Of a DNA stretch of 64,000 nt, positions 55,546 through 64,000 are shown in pieces. Under the pieces are notes generated by a model that saw nothing but the letters and a program-made list of their open reading frames with translations, ran no database searches and was not told where the DNA came from. Position 1 is the stretch's first letter, and each line of letters opens with the position of its first letter. A program made the translations under genes and the position numbers. This stretch comes from Branchiostoma floridae (taxonomy: Eukaryota; Chordata; Leptocardii; Amphioxiformes; Branchiostomatidae), in assembly GCF_000003815.2 (NCBI RefSeq), contig NC_049983.1:3324906-3388905 (forward strand). The letters run 5' to 3'.

Positions 55546-56351
55546 TTACACAGCATTTGAGGGGCAATATGTAGAAATCCTCCCAGACACAGGTAGCTTC
55601 ATATATCTCCCCCTTTCTATTTCCAGGGGGTGGGCACTAATTCTAATCTTACAGGTAGCGGAACGCTGCTCAAAGTCACTAAGATATTTCTCTATACCAT
55701 ATTCGGTTTTACATTTTCTGTAAAATCTAAGCTTGCCAGTATCGGCAGACAGATTATGGAAGAAAGTTTGAATATACATATCTGAAAACCTTGTCCTTAA
55801 TAGATTGCATATATGTTGAGGATCATAGTTAGTGCTATCACCATATAATAAGTATAAGTAGCCACAGTGATCGAAGATCTCCTTAACTCGCTGTAATAAT
55901 GTCCGTCGACGACTATTTGTCAGAGATGCATGTTGTAATCGGAGAGCATCAACTTGCAGTGGGTGTGTATCGGTGTCTAGTTGTGTTAAGTGTGTCCAGA
56001 ATTTTACAGTGCGCAGGGATATATCTAAATCTAGTGGGAACCTTCCTAGTTCTGCTCTGGCTGCTACATTACTACTGTTTCTGTGCACACCAAGTACATT
56101 CTTGCATAATTTTCATGGGAATTTTCAATAGGTGACGTGTCATTTATATGGTCTTTGCCCCAGATTTCACATCCATACAGAAGTATTGGTTTAATACAAG
56201 TGTCGAATATTCTTAGTAGGCACTTCGGAGAGACAGACGAACGGAGTAGCGATTTGAGACTGAACATGGCCTTTCGTGCTCTGAGTGAGAGCTGTTTTTG
56301 TGCAAGAGAGAAAATGCCTGATGCCGTAATATAACAGACGCCGATGTACAA
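55546..56351 (-). pseudogene. LINE family H ORF2 C-terminal fragment, frameshifted
   Basis: The first part (56351 to about 56110) carries ASGIFSLAQKQLSLRARK and IKPILLYGCEIWG. After a frameshift near 56100, the next part carries NSSNVAARAELGRFPL and ends with LEIERGRYMKLPVSGRI. These are the thumb and C-terminal regions of a LINE reverse transcriptase. The end resembles the frame at 25700-26257. Confidence 0.7.
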
Positions 56352-57468
56352 GTGTTACCGTGGGACATTTACTCAGCAAAACACAAGATGTTTCTCAGTT
56401 AATTTCTTCGGATTTCTCAGAAACCTAGTAAAGGGTCGTTCTTTGTTTATAAGTGGACGAAATTCATTATACTTTCATGCCAATAACCATCAACAAACCA
56501 TTTCTCTCGCGGATGCAAATTAATCGAATATCTCTGAAGATGGCATATGCATACATATAGCGTTATCCATGTGGGGACCATTCTTCCTACATACGATTGT
56601 CTAGTTGAGGGCCATGTGAATCTTGGATGTCCGATGTGGCTGTAAACATGCGTTTATATAGGTGGAGATTTCAACCCAAAATTGGCGTTTTCTCGAAGGG
56701 TGCAGGTTCCGGTCGAAGCATCTGGAAATGCCAATGGAGTACCATGGCGGCACACTGAACCGCCGACATGGTTATCCTACTAACCCGAGGAACGCTGACA
56801 TCGCAGAGATAGCGCAGGCCATGGGTTAGCTGTCCCGGTCAACACCGAACAGGGACAGTTTGGAACCACCGCGGTACCGGCGCTGGAGCCAAGGCATCCA
56901 CAACGACCAGAAGAGAAGGCGCTAATAGAATTCTGTGATTCACTGTTGTTATTTCTTTTATTTTTGCGTGACAATACTTTCGTACTTAGATTTAGACCTA
57001 TTTTTGCCCTGTTCCACTTGTGTAACCATCATAATGTATTTTGTGTAAGTGTATGGATTTCAGTTGTCTTAGTTATGGTAATGAGCAGGTTGGTATGTCA
57101 GCATTGTTATTAGATTGCTTATGTGTTACTTGTACACGTAATTACCTTTATTTGTTGTGATGATGGTTTTCTTCGTTTTATGATGCATATACTTGAATAA
57201 AAAATCACATGTATACTTCCAAATGTCTTGATTATGAACAATGCTTTCGGCAGAACCTGCTTATCATTAGTCTGAAAAAGTGGTGTCCAGAAACTATGGT
57301 CCAGAGATGTACTTAAAGAGGTCATGTTTTACATATCTGATGAAGCAATAAATGTCAACAGAACAGGGGTCAACAATTGTAGAGATATAGTTGGTTGGAA
57401 CATAGCCGTATTTACTCATTGACGTATGTACGTGCACTTGGCATGTATGCTTTAGCATCCGTCACTAT
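56352..57468. other. Intergenic DNA
   Basis: No exon or defined repeat is recognised. Confidence 0.35.
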
Positions 57469-57516
57469 TTGTCAAGATGTATGTTTAATGAATCTTATTG
57501 TTTGCGTGACACACTT

Positions 57517-57635
57517 GTGAGCTACTTGGACGAGAAGGACGCCCCTGAGGTCAAGGGTTTCCTGCCCCACTTCCCAGCTACTATCCTGTTGGAGTATGTC
57601 TGTGATACTTGCACAATCAAGAGGAAGACTCAACT
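57517..57635 (+). CDS. Possible exon of unknown gene
   Basis: The frame reads VSYLDEKDAPEVKGFLPHF, PATILLEYVCDTC and TIKRKTQL before a GTAACA donor. Composition looks coding, but the family is not recognised. The acceptor is weak and no partner exon was found. It may be a relic of a mobile element. Confidence 0.25.
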
Positions 57636-59026
57636 GGTAACATCTAAAATCCTTACAGATTATTCAGTACCGTATGTGAAGTTCGGTAGTTTCTAATGAG
57701 ATAAGACTTAATAAGAACTGACTGGTTGATTGGTTGATTTGTTGATTGATTCATTCATTACTGAATTGAGAGAGGGGACTGTATTTTGATTTAAGATCTA
57801 TCTTCTATTACTGTCAAAATCCAAGGGTCAGCTATGCCCTTAATCTCATAATACTGACATAATCAAATCATGAGGTTAATACCTATTCACAGCAAGGGAA
57901 TGTCTTTTAGTCTACGTAAGTAATATAGTTAATTGAGTAATTGACAATGTGAGGTAAAATAAATTGTTTGGTACCTTCGGCTATGTATTCAAGGTAACAT
58001 TATCAAATGTTGTGGCGCTACTTAGTAGAGTTTGACTACAAACCATACCTTTAGCTTCTTTGTAAGTGGATAATATTTGGACAACTGTTTTGTGATCGTT
58101 TTTGTATTGATCATTCGTCAATTGTCCGTCATCACTCATGTAATTTAACATACGTTTTTATTAAATCTTTGATTTGTGACGTAGTTCTTACTCTATAGAG
58201 TAAGATAGATAATTTGCTGCGTTAGTTATTAATTATATTGCAAGTCGTTGGATGTTAGACATCCACGTAGTAAGACTTATTTGGATACTATCGATGGAAT
58301 GAACAAATGTCTGGTGGTCGTTTTGTTTTTGCTATTATCATTTCAATTTTTCGTTGTCGACGTATACTGTTACACCTATGTTATTTTAGTGCGCCTTTGA
58401 TTTATGACAATGGTGTTACTGTTACTCTATAGTTTATGGATAGATGCTTTATATAACTATGTTGTATTTGGTAAATTTTACCACTTGTATGCTGATAATC
58501 TTATGCTGTTTGTGTAATTCAGTCAAATAAAAGATACTTGTTCTGATATTTTCTTATCCTACTTGCATCAGATGGTAGATCTGCCATCCATGACATCAAA
58601 CTGTTTTGGCCTTCCTAGTCCAGTATATCTGCAGTTCATACAATGGCCAAAGGACGAAGCATTGGGAAAGTACAATGGATATATCCTGCCCTATGGTTTC
58701 GGTACGCACTCCCGGAAAACTTGCTTGATGCTTTATATGTGTCAGAGTCATTGACAACAGAAGAGTGTGAGAATTCTCAATCATACTTAGAGTATGCAAA
58801 TGTGTACGACATTAGCATAAAATTTAGAGAAAAAAATATTCTAGATATTTCATGGAAGTTGGAGGTCTCAGACTCTTGTTTTGTCTTATTTATTCCAAAG
58901 ATGCCTAGTAACATCATATGTAATAACTTCCATGAAATAAACCCCTGATTTCTTTAAAAAGTAGTCATTGGACATGTGAAAAGGCATCACGTGTCATTGA
59001 GAACCCATAGCGATACATTTAAGCAG
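57636..59026. other. AT-rich intergenic DNA
   Basis: A 101-codon frame at 58643-58948 has no recognisable motif. AATAAA-type signals are present, but no gene could be joined to them. Confidence 0.35.
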
Positions 59027-59112
59027 TTAATAGCTGTTTTTCTCTGTAATTATCTCTTGAACTGCTAAGAGGCAATTTCGATCCATACACGGACCGCGAT
59101 ATTCTAAAATTG
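59027..59112 (+). repeat. Dispersed repeat, copy 2
   Basis: It matches 630-712: CTTGAACTGCTAAGAGGCA, GATCCATAC and TTCTAAAAT in the same order. Confidence 0.55.
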
Positions 59113-59752
59113 TTTCTGCCAGTTCATACTAGTGACGCTGGAAAAGAGTGATAGATACCACTCAAAACCTACGGAAGTAAATTTCCGCTTTTTTGCAATT
59201 GTAGAGATTGAATCAAATTTGAATATTGTTCACCTGGACGTCTAACCTTCAAAAGCATCACCTGATTTCTATCCTTAATTTGAGACTGCAAATTTTGAGT
59301 TTTGTGATTGCCCTACGTATATATGTCAAGGCTCTTTATGGATAAAAGTTTTCTTGCTTATGATGCTTGTTGAAGCATTGAGGTAAGGTTTAAAATTGTG
59401 GCATTGTTAAAACTGGAGCGATGCCAGCTTTATACGTATATTTCTTGTAGGCTGATAAACGGATTTTAATACCTTGACTGGTAGAGTTCTACAAAGTATC
59501 ATTTATCGAATACAACTCTTAGAAATTTTACGATTATCATTTACTAGTCTGTGCCATACAAATGCTAGTTACGTCAACAAATACATAGCGTTATACATTT
59601 GCCACCTCATACTCACGCAAAACAATGTGTCCATGACAGCATTCATACAGCGATGTCACCTTTATATAGCCAGTAGAAAGTTTAATTATGCTGTTTTACA
59701 TCACCCTGTTAATTTTTAAATACCAATACTAGTTAGTTCATGTTGATTTGAT

Positions 59753-60809
59753 TATAGCCCCGGTCACAAAGCGCGTACGATTTCTTGCGATGGTATATTC
59801 CGCATATCGTACGATGAGCGCAGTAAATCGCAGCAAAATCGTAAGCAAAATCAGCCATCGCAACGCATCGGATGATGTTCAAAATTTTTCCAGCGTCGTA
59901 CGATTTTTCACTTGTGTCTCTTTTGAATAGCCGCCTGGCCGCTTTTGTGCTTCTTTAACGAACAAAATGTGGACTTAGCTGTTGAATACCTTCCTATAAT
60001 ATCTTTAACTGTAAAAATAAATTAAAAGAGACCATGACAACAAGAATATTACAAGAAAAGTTCAAATCAAGCGTTAGTACTGGTATGATTATCTCGGCCT
60101 GCTTGCCGGCTCTACGTGTCAGGCTCTTTCGAAGATCGTATCATGATATGCTATCAACAAAAAGATGCAATCATACAAAAATCATATCATAAGCATTATA
60201 TCATATATATTTCCGACTCATAGAGCCTGCCTTTATGTTCGAGTTGTCCCCATGGTTATTACGATTATGGTAAACTGACCCAAGACCGACGAGAGCTTAG
60301 ATTTGATCTAATTATAAACTCACGTGCATGAAGCGATCAAACAATTGTCTGCATCACCTGTGCGGGACGCGCTGTTCTCTGGTTGCGACTGTGGCAGTTG
60401 CGACTGATATATTTTCCCTTTTCGTCAATATCGACAATATCAGGGAAAAATGAAACGATCACAACATGCTAACAATTCATAAATCTATAACCTCATCAGT
60501 AGACAAAAATTGCCGTAATGAAGTCTGCTATGGGGGCAAATAAAATCTTACGACGATAGCGAAATTTTGAACATGTTCAAAATCCATTTCAGCTCTATTT
60601 TTCGTCATACGACGCTCCCCGATTTACTGCGATTGACACAGGAACGCTCTTATGACCTCATCGTACGATGCACTACGCGCTTTGTGACCACGGCTTTATA
60701 TATCTAAACCATTGCTTCCGATTTTCCCCCGACTTACGACGCACTGCGCTCATACTGCGCATCGGAAGGAATCGCAAGGAATCGTACGCGCTTTGTGACC
60801 GGGGCTTAA
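59753..60809 (+). mobile_element. MITE A, intact copy (1,051 bp)
   Basis: Termini are AGCCCCGGTCACAAAGCGCG at 59756 and GCGCTTTGTGACCGGGGCT ending at 60806. The right flank is TAA and the left is TAT, one change away. The interior matches the interrupted copy at 29231-30253 almost throughout. Near the right end, GCGCATCGGAAGGAATCGCA replaces the site where the other copy received the DUF3987 element. Confidence 0.9.
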
Positions 60810-61131
60810 AGGTGAAATTTATTGCTCGACATTTGTACATTGTACAATGTATGGCAACGGCTGTTACACAAGTACAAAATAAGTGTATAGAATAAGACTC
60901 AATATCCGAATTAACATAACAAGAAGGGCTATCAAAAGTCTTTGATATAGTCTTACAATCGAGTTGGGCTATACATTGAGTTTCATTACTCTTTCTAATA
61001 GCCAAGCAGTCTTTGGTATATTTGCCTATCTTTGCATTATGGGAGTTGTGGCAAGTTATATACAAATATGTCTGTAGCATCGAGTCTCTTAAAATCTGTT
61101 GTACTGGATTCGTGAAATATGAATAACTCAT
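60810..61131 (-). pseudogene. LINE family H, 3'-terminal fragment
   Basis: The minus-strand frame has LYITCHNSHNAKIGKYTKD and CLAIRKSN, matching the end of the 25700-26257 frame. It then runs into a tail with TACATTGTACAATGTACAA and GAGCAATAAATTT. It abuts MITE A at 60807. Confidence 0.6.
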
Positions 61132-61167
61132 TACGTAAAAAAGCTTATCTAGAACATTCCAGTAAAA

Positions 61168-61235
61168 TTATATGGATGACGTCCACGCGCGCATCAATTT
61201 TCGTCTATTTCCAAAAAGAACGTTTTGAACTTGAC
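61168..61235 (+). mobile_element. Fragment of MITE D
   Basis: ATTATATGGATGACGTCCAC and GCGCGCATCAATTTTCGTCT match the left part of 19996-20521. The right part is missing. Confidence 0.5.
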
Positions 61236-61850
61236 TATAAATTGGACACAGCAGCTGTCAAATGAGCAAATAGATGTTTCAAAAAAATTAAAGAAAACAG
61301 GCACTGATATCGTAGAATCCTAAAGCCAATTCCAATGTCAAAGAAGAAAATGTGAAAGAACTTTGAATGAAGACTGTCATTTGGTACACCATATTCTGTG
61401 CCTTTAGTAATTTGTTCAACCTTCCTGGGCACCTACAATTCATAATGATGGCTACTTTTGTAACCAAGCTTTTCTTTTCTCCGCATGTTAGCATCAGTTT
61501 CGGGGTTCCCATTGGATGTCATCCATATAATCAAATTAACATGGCCTTACTGGTAGAAAATACATATTGTCCAGCCCAGTTGAACACTCGTAGAAGATCA
61601 GATCACCACAACAGGCTAGAAACGCCAGTTTTAAAGCTATACTAATTATTCGTTATTAACGTATCCTTTTGAATATAATTTGAAACCAATACTTGATACA
61701 ACAACGCATTGCATTCCGATAGTATGCTATATGTACATATGCGACTAATCTGTTTTAATGAGTCATTTGCAATGCGTCATAAAAGCATAAGCACAGCAGA
61801 TATCACAGATAATTTTCATTTCAAATTCTTCGCAAGTTAAGATGGACGCA

Positions 61851-61931
61851 CACAACACACAAATTGACACACACCACACACACACAAACACAGATACATT
61901 GACAGAGAGAGAGAGAGAAAGAGAGATAGAG
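61851..61931. repeat. (CA)n and (AGAG)n microsatellites
   Basis: CA-rich sequence at about 61851-61890 is followed by AGAGAGAGAGAGA at about 61905-61928. Confidence 0.8.
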
Positions 61932-62120
61932 AACGTATTTGGCAAAGGTACTAAAGTTTTGGAAAGCTATCTAGCTCTCAAAAAACAAACTTTACAAGTC
62001 TCATCAACGAGAACAGAAGATAAAAACTCCCCACTTCAATACATTAAGTTAATGAACTGGATATTGATCAATATCAGGCAATTCTCCATCCAGGAAAACA
62101 CCAAAACGCGCCCCAGAACT

Positions 62121-63569
62121 CTAGACGAATGTAAGTGGTGTGTCATAGAGGGGACCTTCCATACCAGTTACATACTCTTCAGAAAAAGACTGAAATACAG
62201 GGAGCTTGTAGTAGTGTATTTTGAGAGTACATCCACTACCGTTTGACGATATCGACGTCGTGTCGCTGTGTTCGTACCCGCTGTCCCTTGACGATCCAGA
62301 TGACGTCACCACGCTAACGTCATCCGGACAACAATCAGAGTCAAGACTCTTTCCTAGGGTATCTAAAATAACATTTGGTGTTACCCCACCACACAACAAC
62401 ATCCTGTTGTCCGACGACAATACGTTCTTGATAAGTTCCTGGACATCTGGGCGCCCGATTTCTTTGAAAATGTTAGACAGCCTTTGCAGGGCCACGGTAC
62501 CTCCGGAAACGTTCTCCGTTTCCCAAAAGTCCAGAAGCTTGCTCGTTGGGCTGCGAACATTGAAGAAAGACATTTATCATTTCTGATTCTAGTATTGTAT
62601 ATGCATATCTCACATGCATACTTCGTTCATTTGACGAATTGATATAGTCCCTTTACCTGCTTTTAACCGGGCTATTTTTGTCATATTGTGACGGGGGGGT
62701 GGGGGTGGGGGTGGGAGCGTTTGTCGAGGCCACCCTTGGTAAATGCAAAGCTACTTCTCGTTTTACCCCTCATCTTTCAGAGAACGATGGACTCGTAGAA
62801 TCACAAGATCAAATAAAACGTATTTATGAGGCAATATGACGTCATCTGTGTTCCCAAAGTCAGTACCTTCCTACCTCATTTGTCGCCCTATCCATGTGAT
62901 GGTAGGTGAATCAATCTCAAGTTTCTCAGCCATCATCCTCCAGTCGTTCCCCAGGCGTGTTTCCACGTCAAGGAGAACACACATCTCATGCCGAACCTCT
63001 AACGGTAGGATAGGGAAGGGGCGATTGTTCGGCCGAAGCTCGCCTTGCTGATGTAAGAACGCTTGTGTTGGTGTAAGGGAACCGCCGAGTGCCTCACTGC
63101 TCGGTAACATCTGGTCATGAAAATATGTTACAACAAACTACAATTACTATAAAAGAGAGATATGAACTTGCATCAAAGTTCGTAAAACACAAATACAAAA
63201 ATAGATTTATAGGTACACCAGAGTTGTACCGGACTGATTATGCTACGATGCTATATATTTAATACTGGACAAAATGGAGCAAAGGGCAAAGTAAGGTAAG
63301 AATAGCATTGAAAATCACATTTGGCTTTGGATTGTTTGACACATATCCTGCAAAAGTGAATCACCTTTAGTGTGTCGGACGGTTTCAAGGTGACTGTTTG
63401 GCCATAGGTTTTCTCTTGCCACACGGAAATCGTTGACCAGATGTCACTCAGTGCAGCCTGTGGGTTCAACTTCTCGAGTCGAATGGTGCATGAAGCGTCG
63501 GTATCGTCTTGGCCATCCCAGAGCTGTGCCACATCTAGCAACTTGAAGATAAGGATATTTTGTTTCGTT
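62121..63569 (-). CDS. 3' part of a death-domain protein gene (three exons)
   Basis: Minus-strand exons are about 63569-63365, then 63110-62875 and 62550-62121 (stop). The last junctions are phase 0 and phase 2 and join cleanly. The first exon (LRLEKLNPQ-like, SDIWSTISVWQEKTYG) is not recognised. Exons 2-3 form a death domain: LPLEVRHEMCVLLDVETR, LGNDWRMMAEKLEID, then across the intron SPTSKLLDFWE and IFKEIGRPDVQELI. Death domains pair with one another in receptor and NF-kB/apoptosis signalling. The fold is nearest those of UNC5/ankyrin and p105-type proteins, but ankyrin repeats are not seen. The C-terminal tail has DSGYEHS, which resembles the DSG-x(2-4)-S degron of p105/IkB proteins. The gene's 5' end lies beyond 64000. 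Confidence 0.75.
62690..62722 (+). other. G-quadruplex-prone tract
   Basis: Four G runs separated by single T (GGGGGGG T GGGGG T GGGGG T GGG) fit the G-quadruplex pattern. It lies in the second intron of the death-domain gene, on the non-template side's complement. Confidence 0.6.
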
Positions 63570-63604
63570 CTCGTAACGAATACAGCAGAAGTTGACAAAA
63601 AAAG

Positions 63605-64000
63605 TACAGTCAAACCTGCCCAAGACGATCACCCTGGGGACCAGACAAATGCGGTTGATTTTGTCAGGTGGTCGGTTAGAAGAGTATCGACTCACAACAT
63701 GCCCGTTGCATAGTTTAAATGGTTTCCGTTGTGTTAAATGGCAAATAGCAAGCACACGCACGTGCACGCATGCCGCCATCTTTATTTTGGACATAACATC
63801 GTAATGGTAGTCAAAACTGGTCGAATATGGCACAAAATAGCGCTAGTTATGATAGAAAATCGATGGTACCTTAAGATTTGAAAATGATGCGGTCGTTATG
63901 GGCAGGGCTTTGGTGTGGTCTCGGTCGCGTTGGCCAAGTGGTCGTTGTGAAGAGGTCACTTAATGCTTACGTCAATGGGGAAAATTTTCTGGACAGAGAA
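63605..64000 (-). mobile_element. MITE C, copy 4 (cut by window end)
   Basis: TA then CAGTCAAACCTGCCC starts at 63605-63607, and the interior matches 43583-44049 in the same orientation. It lies just upstream of the first visible death-domain exon. Confidence 0.8.

Noticed and set aside
63444-63833. 129-codon minus-strand frame across MITE C and the first death-domain-gene exon
   Set aside because: It is in another frame from the supported exon and runs mostly through the MITE.

Overview
This window is animal nuclear DNA, most likely from a lancelet (Branchiostoma, a cephalochordate). That is an inference. It rests on GT-AG exons with matching phases, a lectin-type gene whose cytoplasmic exon carries NPxY/PYAV motifs, an uninterrupted CR1/L2-like LINE with a GDSL-esterase ORF1, and a dense mix of short inverted-repeat transposons. 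Nothing looks bacterial. The window holds three 100-N gaps and one 241-N gap.

Layout. 1-9.3 kb: an orphan last exon of a Cys-loop (nicotinic-receptor-like) channel on the minus strand, a solo LTR, a weak multi-exon remnant with cysteine-cluster features, and pieces of LINE promoter. 10.4-17.6 kb: a truncated minus-strand LINE, then a complete plus-strand LINE with 5' monomers, ORF1, ORF2, a 3' stem-loop and a short tail. 18-25.7 kb: inverted-repeat elements, a long ~58-bp satellite, a ~165-bp tandem array split by an inserted MITE, and a broken cysteine-rich exon. 25.7-29 kb: a LINE tail, one C-type lectin exon and two MITEs. 29.1-36.8 kb: a three-level stack of nested transposons. 37-48.5 kb: exons of a type II membrane protein (Tyr-motif cytoplasmic exon, transmembrane exon, Ser/Thr linker, pentraxin-like exon, trefoil exon), spread among a decayed Ty3/gypsy element and more MITEs. 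48.5-61.2 kb: foldback elements and decayed LINEs. 62.1-64 kb: the 3' end of a minus-strand death-domain gene that continues past the right edge.

The most unusual object is the innermost layer of the stack, 30262-36496. It is a 6,235-bp unit with inverted termini, subterminal tandem arrays rich in the palindrome TGACGTCA, and a perfect 8-bp target duplication (AAAACCTC). Its only recognisable gene has eight exons and would encode about 573 residues. The protein resembles the DUF3987 family, which is best known as primase/helicase-like proteins of phages and plasmids. I see no DDE transposase in it. The exon phases close exactly if one base is restored in exon 4, so this copy is either freshly broken or mis-assembled at one base. 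Two other repeats in the window act as empty sites and confirm the nesting.

The host genes look like a cell-surface recognition and signalling neighbourhood (lectin, trefoil and pentraxin modules; a death-domain adaptor; a ligand-gated channel exon), but nothing here shows that they work together.
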